NCBI RefSeq assembly: GCF_029633865.1
Contig: NC_079221.1
Location: forward strand, 159,001 to 223,000
Length of the DNA: 64,000 nt
From: Lampris incognitus
Lineage: Eukaryota > Chordata > Actinopteri > Lampriformes > Lampridae
Direction of reading: 5' to 3'
Shown here: in pieces, positions 24,189 to 33,758 of the stretch
Layout: each line of letters starts with the position of its first letter
Position numbering within the stretch: the first letter of the stretch is position 1
Translations under genes and position numbers: made by a program
Notes under the pieces: generated by a model
Databases searched by the model: none
What the model was told of the DNA's origin: nothing
The model's input: only the letters and a program-made list of their open reading frames with translations

Positions 24189-25520
24189 ATTTGAAGAATA
24201 CCAGATGAACAAAAGCATCATAAATGAACCACAACAGCCTTCAATCTCAATTCCTGGACCATCGTGTAGGGCATTACAGCATGAGTCATCCACAGCATAA
24301 AGCTATCACCAATGCAGTACTGTCCGACTTGATTATTGATTGCAACTTCCCCGTCTATTGTGGAAAACAAGAGTTTTTGGCACTTTCTGACGGTACTTGA
24401 CAGTAAGTACAGCCCAGTGTGTCGCAGAACGTTGACATCAAAAACAGAGCCTCGGTGAGGATAGACGTTCAAAATTAAACTCAATTGAGCAACACTGACC
24501 ATGTTTCAGTCACTGGACATTTGGTCTGACCGAAAGATGAGGGGATTCCTTGGTGTCACTGTCCACTGGATAGAGAAAGAGGCAGAGAGAATACAGCTAA
24601 ATACTAATCTCTTGGCCTGCAACCGCTTCTAAAGGGTCACACACAGCTGAACCAATACAATAAAAATAAATTGTACTACATTTAGTGACAATGCTGCTAA
24701 CATGCGAAAGGCATTCACTGTGTGCTTCCCCAGTGAACAAGAGGATGATGACGGAGATCATCTTGATTACCCTGAGCTCTGGTGTGACTTAACCCTGGAA
24801 GATCAGCAAACGGTAGATGCTGCTATGGCAAAGAAACAGCGCCTGCAGTGTTTTGCACACACAATTCAGCTGGTGGTAGGAGACGGTTTGAAAGAAACAA
24901 AAGTGGTACGTCTTTCTCTTTCCAAGTTATCTAAACTCAGATCACTGCTGCACACAAGCACAACATTCAAAGATGTGTTTGATAGTGAATTTGGGGAACA
25001 GAAAGGCATCCCTGCTGCAGTCAACACAAGATGGAACTCACTGAGGCAAGTGAAGGCAGTTCTCCAGTGTGATCATCTTAAGCTCTGTGCTGTTCTAGAA
25101 AAGGCTGGGCATAAGGAGTTGTCATTCACACAACGAGAGTGGAATCTGTTGGAGTTGGTGGACATCTTGAAGCCGTTTGGAGAAGCAACTGATTTGACAG
25201 GGGGAGAAGGTCGTCACAATCAGTGCAGTTGTTTCATCCGTCTTGTCCCTCAGTCACCACCGTGAGAAGCTGAAGTCTCAAGTTCGTTTCCTGAGCGGCC
25301 TGGTCAGAAGACTCCAGGTATCCCTGAAAAAAAAAAGATTTCTTGGGATCTTCATTAACGTGAAAATGGCCAGGACTCAAGATGGGATCTTTTCAGACCC
25401 AGTGTACCTCAAAGCAGCCGCCTTGGATCCAGCCTTTTCTCTGCTGTGGGTGGAGCCCCATGTGCTGGTCAATCGTGACATCAAGGCAGAGGTGGCAAAA
25501 GTTAAAGGTAAATATTGACT
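24189..25520 (+). pseudogene. hAT transposase core, broken
   Basis: After the splice acceptor the frame gives the linker and then several stops. Further on, [16 protein letters not shown] (about 24680-24720) is the conserved hAT segment carrying a catalytic Asp. [17 protein letters not shown] (about 24840) and [10 protein letters not shown] (about 25015) are further family motifs, in the open stretch 24702-25265. The continuation ([15 protein letters not shown]..., IFSDPVYLKAAALDPAF) is in another frame at 25243-25518 and ends near a GGTAAATATTGA donor-like site. Premature stops and at least one frameshift make it non-functional. Confidence 0.75.
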
Positions 25521-25654
25521 TTAATGCAAAGTTTTTCCTCATAATCTGATCTAATTGACTGCAACAATAATTACATTTTTCAGTCCAACACTATCACCAA
25601 CATCAATGGTAATAAGGGCTCTTTTGTTTCTGCTGTTGCCGTTACGTTTTGCCA

Positions 25655-26006
25655 GAATTGATCCTGCAGAGACTGAGCAACCTGTGCCCCTGGTTGATGA
25701 AGAGCAGCAACAGGATCTTGGAGAAGGGCTGTTTGCTGCATACCATAAGAGGCAGAAGAAGGATGTTGGGACCACTCCAGCTAAGTCACTACCTTGACAT
25801 AGCCAAAAGACAGGCTGCCCTTTTGTTCTGGGCACTGAACATGAAGACTCTTCCGAGTGGCCATCAGAGTCTTGGCGGTGCCTGCCTCTAGTGCTCCAGT
25901 GGAGCGAGTTTTCAGCCATGGTGGCATCATACTACGTCCCCATCTTGCACAAATGACTGACAGACTTTTGGCCACTTTGATCTTTTGCAAATGCAATGCA
26001 GCATAG
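25655..26006 (+). pseudogene. hAT transposase C-terminal exon, broken
   Basis: Follows an acceptor-like TTTTGCCAG. AETEQPVPLVDEEQQQDLGE and HYLDIAKRQAALLFWALNMK lie in different frames. PASSAPVERVFSHGGIILRP followed by LLATLIFCKCNAA and a TAG at 26004-26006 is the hAT dimerisation block. At least two frame changes separate these pieces. Confidence 0.75.
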
Positions 26007-27224
26007 GGCCCTGACATAGAATAGCACAACCCTACTCATTGTTCTGTTCATGCATTTGCCCTCTGGCCCCCCCTTCCAATCTCTCACACCAGTCTGAGTC
26101 TCTCTATGGATGCATACCAATTATTTTAGGGTCCATGTGTGTATATATATACATACACACAAAGATATTTATCAAGGGAGCAATAGGAACTGATAGAGGC
26201 GTGAATATATTACATGTAGATTTATGTTTGTGTGCATTTCTATATTTGTGAGGACCGTAACGGAGGATGTGAACACGCTGGAGTGGAAGGAAAGTTTTTG
26301 GAAAGTGTGGATATGTTGAAGATGTGAAGACATTTTTAGAGAAAACGTTGGAAAACCAAAAAAAAAAAAACTGTTTTGCAAAACTGAGGATATTTTGTGA
26401 TGGACACATCTTAAGAGTCAGGGAACTTTAATAGAATGCAGATAATTTTTTGGGAGTGAGGATATCTTTTATAAAGTGGTGACATGTTTGAAAAGGTTAC
26501 ACTTAGGTTTTTAAAAGGAGTTAAAAAAAACAAATTTTTTAGAAAGTGGTGAAACATTTGGAAAAGTAACATTTTTTGGAGGACTGTTTTTGTGATCCTC
26601 ACTTCATCCAAATACCCGTTTGAGGGTGAAGACATGGTTTTTAGTTTAAGGCTAGATTTAAGTTTGAAGGTGAAGCCTGTTTTACAAAAACGGATATTTT
26701 GAGACAATCCAACACTTTTGGAAAGTCAGGACACTTGAATCTTAAGGAAATTTTTCAAAAGTGAAGACCCTTCCAGAAGTGATAAGTCAGATAATTTTTT
26801 GGGGAGTGAGGATTTTTTTTTTTTTTTTTTTTTTTTTTAAGGGATGACATGTTTGGAAAAGGTTAAGGCTAGATTTAAGTTTTGAAAGGAGTCAAAAGGA
26901 CCTGTCTAGTTGAAGGTGAAAACGGTTTTGCAATATGCTATGGAAATACAATGTCAGCACTTTTTGTGCAAATTACATTTGCTTCTTTCAAATGTGTTTG
27001 ACCAATGTTCTTGCAAAAAAAAGGTTTTATAAATAAATACAGATCTTAAAAGCATACATGATCTATCTAAATATTATTTCTCTGTTGTTAAAAAGGACTC
27101 GAAACTCAAACGGTAGGACTTGTCGGTCTTGACTCGGGACTTACAAAACAATGACTTGGTCCCACCTCTGTCTTCTAGCGTGTATATATATACACACACA
27201 CACACACATCCAGTTGCACTTGAT

Positions 27225-27490
27225 TCAACTCCTTTGGATAACCATGACCTGGATGAATGAGAACATTCACAGACACGAAGCTTCCTTTAGCTTTTGTTGG
27301 TTTTAATGAGTCACCGTTGTCCGCTGCTTCTCGCATGACCAGCGACAAGCTTTTATCATCCAGAAACTGAATTAGCTCTGCATATGCCTCGGCATCTCTC
27401 CTCGTCTTCTGCCGGTTCCGCGCCCTCATCGTCGGCTGGCTCAGTTAAAACGGTGTCCTTTAGCCCTTGCAGCCGAAGATGGCCTGAAGT
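27225..27490 (-). pseudogene. Copia-like gag fragment
   Basis: On the minus strand, DAEAYAELIQFLDDKSLSLVM resembles the AxCYAQLVNSLDDKS block of the Copia gag at 540-620, preceded by LQGLKDTVL, another Copia gag landmark. Only this short piece is recognisable; it is a fossil with no LTR identified nearby. Confidence 0.5.
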
Positions 27491-28654
27491 ATTAGTCTCT
27501 CACAGTCCATAATTATTTTCCCCTCCGTCAAAAACTAGCCGAGACCAGTGGCTATTCGCCTCGGCAGCTCATGGCGTGGCGCTAGTATAGCATGCCAACT
27601 CTCATCAGACACGCCGCGACACGTGTCTCGGTGAGAAGTCTAGCCGGCCCGGCCGGCCTCACTTCGCGGCCAACCTGCAAGTTAATAATAAAGCATGGAA
27701 ACGAACGCCAGGCCCTGACTGACACTACTGAAATAATGTGTTTTTTCTATGACCACAGATTTGAAACACCACAGAAGACCCGGGTGCGTCCCTTGGGAGT
27801 GGTGGTTAGTCGCTGTGTGGTAGAATGCAATATGTGCAGGTGTTTGTGGGAGGTTTTTGTATTTTTATATACGACCACCGGCTAGCGAGTCTACTCACAC
27901 TCCTACGGCACAAGCAATACAGCAGCAAGTGAAAGTGTTTCTGATGTACAGCATTAACTACCAAACGTGTAAGACAACCATTAATGTTTGGTGTCTGACA
28001 GGAGAAAACAAAAGAAAACTTACCAGGGTCACACGGCGATGTAGCGTCCGATTTAGACATCGCTTCTAGCAGAGGGGTCGCTGGTCCTAGCTCGCAGAGC
28101 AGTACGAACAGGGCTGAGTCTGCGGAGTCCATAATGTGGCCCGTTCGTAGGTTCACAATGACGAAGGACCCACAAAGCAGACTGACACAGGCAGCAAAAG
28201 CTCCAAAAAGGTTTAACCGGACAAAAGGGGGTCGCTACACGGCAACCAGTCAGCTCAGTCAGAGGCGTCAGGCTCATCACCGGGATAAAGACGAACTGGC
28301 AGCATGAGGGAGAAACGCATGGCTTAAATACACACATGGGGGAGCTGATGACACACAGGTGCAACACATTAGGGCGGGGCCGGTAATCACACAGGAGGGC
28401 AACTTGACAGGAAGTGGCATCTGAAAACGAGACACACGTGAATCCCACAATAAAACAGGAAACACTGGGGAATATGAAAAACTCATAAAACATGAGCTAG
28501 GATGTGGAGCGGGTCATGACGGTCTGAAATGTTGCTTTGGCTGTGCTGTGACAGTTGCAGACCACAATGATCCTGTACTGCTTGATAACTTTGGATTTGT
28601 AATGCGGTGCTTTAACACAGATAATGCACCAGTGGTGTAAGATCGAATGCCCTT
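27491..28654. other. No recognised gene; dispersed-repeat-like sequence
   Basis: A moderately G/C-rich segment. 28050-28530 looks like a dispersed element (GCAACACATTAGGGCGGGGC, ACAGGAAGTGGCATCTG and AATAAAACAGGAAAC style text often repeated in fish), but its family is not identified. The 146-codon minus frame there (28053-28493) has no domain. Confidence 0.4.
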
Positions 28655-28873
28655 GTTACGTCTCCACGTCCGCTAACTCCTGCGCCGCCGCGTTATGTTG
28701 ATGTTTACGTTGACTTCCGCTAACTCCTGCGCCGCCGCGTTATGTTAATGTTTACGTTGACTTCCGCTAACTCCTGCGCCGCGTTATGTTAAAGTGTTAC
28801 GTTGACTTCCGCTAACACCTGCGCCGCCGCGTCATGTTAATGTGTTACGTCTCCACGTCCGCTAACTCCTGCT
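28655..28873. repeat. Outlying block of the 45-bp minisatellite
   Basis: About five copies of the TCCGCTAACTCCTGCGCCGC / GTTATGTTAATGT unit found massively at 33759-37785. Most copies here carry an extra GCC (GCGCCGCCGCG) and GTTGACTTCC instead of GTTATCTTCC, so this block is a distinct sub-family about 4.9 kb away. Confidence 0.85.
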
Positions 28874-30769
28874 AACAACACTAGCGATTGCTAGCTAACG
28901 TTTGCTATGGATGGTTAAAATGTGGGCTATTTTTCTAACGACTCCACCCTCATTAATCAGTTATTATCGGATACAGAAAGTCACTGCCTGAGTGTGTAAC
29001 AATCATGGTAAGATTTACAGAAGCCCATCAAGGGCAAAATAACCTAGACTCAATGGCAAACAGATGCCCCTTTGAGCAAACACTGTGAGCACAATACACA
29101 AGCTCTGATAACATGGTGCCTTATCTAACCACAGTTTAAACACACCCATAACACCTGCCATTATCTACTGCTGGGACAAATGAGACTGAAGGGGCTATCT
29201 ACCGAAACTTACAAACACACACAACCTCACTTTGTTGTATAGGGCCCAGGTGAAATAGTAGTTAAGTCAACATAGGCTTTTAGTATTCAATGTCTAAAAG
29301 TAAAATACCTTCAAAACCTATCAAGCTGATCCCGAATGTGATGTGTACTCAACTGAGAAATTTGGCATTTCCTCTCATACAGTCAAATCTTACAATTACC
29401 AGTGCAGTTGGGCACACAGTCTAAGCTACACATGACAATGAGACTATTTGTTTTAGCCATAATAACAGTGGGATATCCCACTCTATTAAGGGTTAATATG
29501 CATGTACAAACAGAATAAATTGGGTTAAATATAACAATAATCTTTATTAATGTGACATTGTGCGCAACATTTGACATCTTCACATGGTAAACATCTGTGA
29601 CCAGGGGCTTGGTGGGGGTCCCCGGGGTGGAGGGCTGGATGGAGGGCCCCCGAGGCGGACGCACATTTCTAACCATTACATTCATGTTGTCGATCCATGT
29701 AAATAAACCAGTACACATATTTGTACATGTTGTTATCAAAGCACCTCAGTATTGTGTAAAGAGACTAAACTTAGCCAAGGCTACTGTGTGAAAGAGCACA
29801 TTCACGTATGCTTATGTGATGCGAATAACGGTCAAGGAACAGGCTTGTTAAACTAGTTAATGTCAAAGAATAAAATTAACACACTAAACAATACATTTAC
29901 ACATGTAAGTCACCCCTGCCTTTATGCTCGGCCTCGATCCACTGCCTCTTCTGCATCTTGATAATATGGTTAAATATAACAATAATCTTTATTAATGTGA
30001 CATTGTGCGCAACATTTGACATCTTCACATGGTAAACATCTGTGACCAGGGGCTTGGTGGAGGGCCCCCAAGGCAGACGCACATTTCTTTTTTTTTTAAA
30101 GTAATTTATTTTATTATTTTTCAGTGTTATCATCGGGTTCAGCATTTTATAGAATGTGATTGAGGTTTTACATAATAATAATAATAATAATAATAAACAA
30201 AAACATCAAAACAAAAACAAAATAAAGTAAAAATAAAATAAAATAGAAATAAAAATATTAATGCTCGGCCTCGATCTACTGCCTCTTCTGCATCTTGATA
30301 ATATCATTAAATTCGTGCACTCACTAAAGAATACATTGGGAAAAGAAAAGAGACAGAGAAAAGGAGAGATACGAAATACAATCGATCGGACATGAGAACG
30401 CATGGTATATCATGAATATTAACACAGCTAGGGGATGTTAGGCACAAAGTGGTAGACTGATTTTAGATTTGTAGGGTTAGGGTTAGGGTTTGTACCTGTC
30501 ATCATACAATGGTCCCGCGTTAAATCTCCTCTTTGCCTCAGCTAGAGAGGTTGTCCACTGCCACAAGAGCGTGGACAATGGCCTGGTAGCGATAGATAAC
30601 CTCCAGTTAAAAGGGGTCCCATATTTACAACACAATACAAATTAGTAGTCGGGCGAGCATAACCTATTCACTAAATCGCGGAATGCCCTTTTAACAGTTA
30701 TGATACAGGCTTTGATGACTGGATAAACAGACAATTATTGAAATCAATGTAACTAAGATTAGATGGTTG
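28874..30769. repeat. Non-coding region with local duplications
   Basis: A block at about 29530-29665 (AATCTTTATTAATGTGACAT...GACGCACATTTCT) recurs at 29968-30088, and a block at about 29925-29968 (TGCTCGGCCTCGATCCACTG...) recurs at 30262-30305, all in one orientation. There is an (ATA)n run at about 30174-30198 and a (TTAGGG)-like triplet at about 30472-30490. Minus-strand short frames in both copies are duplicated with them and are not genes. Confidence 0.6.
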
Positions 30770-31427
30770 AGTTAAACCTCAGCTCAGGCATCAGCACATC
30801 CAACACGAAGCTGACTCTCTGGAACTCTGTCGTTGGGACATAAGGTGCACATTTTGTGGCTCCTTTGAGGACCAAGTTGATGTGCTTAAAACTTAATCAA
30901 TTTGGTCGTCTTCTTCCAGGTAGGTAAAGACCCTGTCTGGTTTCGCAGACCTGAAATTCACCAGCCACTTGGAGCTGCCTTCACCTGTGATTATTTCCTA
31001 TAGAAACAGACCATGTCAAATAAATGCACTGCCGAAGATCAGGCTTTGATCATCTTTTTTGCTATTAGAAATGGTTTTATGTATAAGCATTATTATTATT
31101 GGTATCATACCAGTAGCCGTTTGTCTGACCCCTTCAGCTTCATGATGAAGTCCACCAATCTTTCATGGGCAGACCTGCGGGCTTCTCTTGCACGTTTTGC
31201 CATCTTTGCTGTAGTGGGTGTAGTGGTCATCAAGTAATGCAGAGGAACCTCTAGGGATGTGTGGCAAAGGACGACTTGTGAATTCTAAACCAACCCAGAG
31301 TAATTCATCAAATATCATAAAAACACAACACACAATGACAATGTATGGTTATTTTTTGTTGTGGCTGTCCTGTAAAGTTTGTCAAATGTCACTTACCCCC
31401 CTCTGGTTCTAAGCCCTCGTTATGTTC
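30770..31427 (-). pseudogene. 3' exons 8-10: PWWP3/MUM1-like C-terminal domain
   Basis: Minus strand. Exon 8 is 31427-31397 (EHNEGLEPEG), exon 9 is 31208-31111 (AKRAREARRSAHERLVDFIM...SDKRLL), and exon 10 starts at 30997 (EIITGEGSSKWLVNFRSAK...TYLEEDDQID). Each has AG/GT borders (donors GTAAGT and GTATGA) and phases that join. From memory, the pattern HERLVDFI...KSRWL...TYLEDxxQxD is the helical C-terminal region of PWWP3/MUM1-like proteins. Exon 10 meets a stop at 30895-30893, but in the next frame sequence down to about 30770 still reads like the family (EFQRVSFVLDVLMPE), suggesting a frame disruption at about 30895. The family call is from recall only. Confidence 0.5.
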
Positions 31428-31580
31428 CTGTAATGTAAGAGAGCAACAAGACAGATGATGACTGAAAAATATATTTATTTAACAATACACTTTTCAACAT
31501 TAGTTAATAAAGTGTTTGAAGCACCTGAATGTATTAATGGTCCTGATTATACCGGTAGTTAAATTGAATTTCAATCTGAC

Positions 31581-33670
31581 CTGGACGAGTTCCGAAAACG
31601 TCCGTTCCCGGAGTCTTGGGAGCCTGAAGACAGGAGGCAGGTCACCTCTCAGTAGAGCTTTGGACTGCTCTGTCCAGTGGGCAAAAACCTTGCCATGCCT
31701 TGAAAAGATGAAAACATGAAATCTGAAAAGCCAATTAGACCCTATTCTAGTTCGATGTCTGCAATGGGACCTTTTCATACTCTGTGTTGAGTACTTTGCT
31801 GCTTTTCCTCGTCTCCCTCCCAATCCATGGTGCCCAATTGTCATATGCCGGTTGGGCAACAAATGGATTCTGTGAAGAGTCTGCATCAAAAAAATAATTT
31901 CAAAAATATTGAAATATCTAATACAGTTCATTCCGGGGAGATGCAGTCACATCCGATGGGACCTGGTGTATTTTACTCTTTTGACAAACTATATACACTG
32001 TGGCGCCCCGATCTCCCATCGGCGCTCCACTGGACTGCTGACCCACCTTCGGCACCATGGAGAGCGACCTGACCTGGCCTCACAACACTCACCATCAAGA
32101 AATCCTCTGCTTATCATGGACGGATTCCCAAAATGCCTCTATGTTGTGTTCACCTTGGAAGTCATCACTCAGTTGTTTCAGCTCACTAACTGCAATCACC
32201 AAATACAACATTAGACACAAACTATCCTTTGAGGATGAGTAATAAATACATTGTAGTTTATGTGGCACCTACAAAACGGTAGTTAAAAAGCGATTTACCT
32301 AAATAGCACTTTTAGGAAAAACTTACCCTCAAAGTTGAACACTGCTTTTCTGTGGAGGTCCATAACCACCACAGGGGGGTAGAACCCACAGTTTACACAT
32401 GAGTATGTGTATTCTCTGTTGCAAAGTGCCTCAAAGTGGCAGTATGCTTGAAAAATTAAGTTGGTGGCTGGAAACCGTTCTTCACACAAAGCCTCCAGAG
32501 AGCTGATGACTCTAGACACTGACACATGATTCTATGGTAAAAAATAAGACAGGGAAAGGTTTGAAATGGAAGGTATGAATATGCTGAAAACACAGTACCA
32601 CTGTAACTAGTAACATCATTCCCTGCAATCACTGTACCTGGTAATGTATTTATTTTAAAAATGGGCAAATAAATTGCAGATGTGGAATAGGCTGCCAATT
32701 TAACTTTGATTAGTGCCGCAGAAACCACAGCACTAGCAGAAAAGGGGCTACAGAGAATTTGGAAAATCTTGCGACAATAGTTAGTTGAACAATTTTCAAT
32801 TGATGAAATCTTTCTGGGTCAATATGGAATAAATGAAGGTCATAACACCTTGTGTTGTCTGTCATTAACACAGTTTTACACACCTGAAGATTGTGCCTTA
32901 GGTAAAGGCAAAGCTGCAGTGTCAGAATGACATGGTCATTGAAATTAAGCAGACCATCTGTCCATTCCTGATAACGGTAGATCATGTGGCATTCAGTACA
33001 CCTTCTATTCTGAGTAGAGATGTCTGTACTGGACATAAGGATATAAATTAGGACATTAAGTCAGCTGTATATGGTTAATCAAACGATTAATGTACATGCA
33101 CACTGTCCTTTTATAAACTAAATAAACTAAACTAAAGGATCCATTTAACTTACTTTGGATTACACCATTCATGCCAACTATTCTGGCTTTGTCTGTGATG
33201 TGCGAGATTTCCTCCAATTTGGAATTGCCTGAACAGAGCTTGCATGTCGTTTCAGCTGGAATCAACTTTGAAGGGTAATCCGTCGAACCTCAAACAGTAT
33301 CCATTTTAAACTCAATTAAACTAATTCATTTACACAAATATTTTAATAAGTGCTTAGCTAGCTACATGGCCTGCAACAACTACACAACAACTACGCAACG
33401 AAACATCGCTAGCTAACGTTAGCTAAAAGTTTAGAGCCACTTGACATTTCGAATGTATTTTCTCCATATCGATAACAGTTATACCCACGCTCGCTGGATT
33501 CTTCGATACATTAAGTATGATAGACAACACTGAATAAAACCTTAGAAAAGACAACTAACCTTTTAAAGTATCTTCTTACCGCTGTCACAATATCTTCTAC
33601 TTCTTCTTTCCGTTTTATGGCGGATTGCAATCTTAAAAACAACACGAAGAAGACCAACGTCCGGTTCCAT
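31581..33670 (-). CDS. 5' exons 1-7: KDZ-associated Cys-cluster (CxC5-like) protein
   Basis: Minus strand. Exon 1 is 33670-33580 (starts MEPDVGLLRVVFKIAIRHKT). Exon 2 is 33288-33154 (ETTCKLCSGNSKLEEISHI). Exon 3 is 33023-32884 (RRCTECHMIYRYQEWTDGL). Exon 4 is 32531-32327 (FQAYCHFEAL, YSCVNCGFYPPVVVMDLH). Exon 5 is 32189-32093 (NIEAFWESV). Exon 6 is 31880-31781 (NPFVAQPAYDNWAPWIG). Exon 7 is 31698-31581 (GDLPPVFRLPRLRERTF). Every junction has AG/GT and the phases agree except in exon 5, where one base too many (or two too few) separates FWESV from ISRGFLD. The CxxC pairs plus RYQEWTDG, HFEAL and VVMDLHK-like text are those of Cys-cluster proteins associated with KDZ (Kyakuja-Dileera-Zisupton) transposases and HMGXB3-like genes. 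No transposase domain is present. Confidence 0.6.
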
Positions 33671-33758
33671 GTCGACCGCGTAGGTCACGTGATTTCCTGT
33701 CAACTGCGGAGGTGCCTCTTGCGAAGGTCCGCCATTTTGTCTGCAGCCAGATGCATCT
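33671..33758 (-). promoter_or_regulatory. Presumed 5' leader and promoter of the Cys-cluster gene
   Basis: Only 88 bases separate the exon 1 ATG from the 45-bp minisatellite. The stretch contains GTCACGTGAT and AAAATGGCGGACC (complement of 33731-33743), motifs common in CpG-rich TATA-less promoters. The assignment as a promoter is positional inference. Confidence 0.3.

Larger units (their letters stand above)
22846..27170 (+). mobile_element. hAT transposon (ZBED-like), full-length but inactivated
   Basis: Ends are CAGAGGTGTGGACTCGAGTC on the left and ...GACTTGGTCCCACCTCTG on the right, imperfect inverted tips starting CAGAGGTG. The perfect 8-bp target duplication TCTTCTAG lies at 22838-22845 and 27171-27178. 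Length is 4325 bp. Inside are a BED-finger exon, a transposase core and the hAT C-terminal dimerisation block, all on the plus strand, with stops and frame changes. Right of the coding part (26200-26900) is non-coding sequence with internal ~350-bp imperfect duplication and a T-run (26811-26838). Confidence 0.9.

Noticed and set aside
27540-27720. Hammerhead ribozyme (PLE-associated) on the minus strand
   Set aside because: A CTGATGAG-like string occurs, but the paired GAAA core and closing stems were not found.
28053-28493. 146-codon Cys-rich minus-strand frame
   Set aside because: It overlaps dispersed-repeat-like DNA; composition explains the frame and no domain is visible.
30472-30490. 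Telomeric repeat
   Set aside because: Only about three TTAGGG-like units; the other scattered motifs in 6.4-14.2 kb and near 45820 and 53795 are degenerate and short.
30893-33670. Zisupton/KDZ transposon with terminal repeats
   Set aside because: No inverted repeats or target duplication were found around the exons and no KDZ transposase domain is present; only the associated Cys-cluster text is seen.
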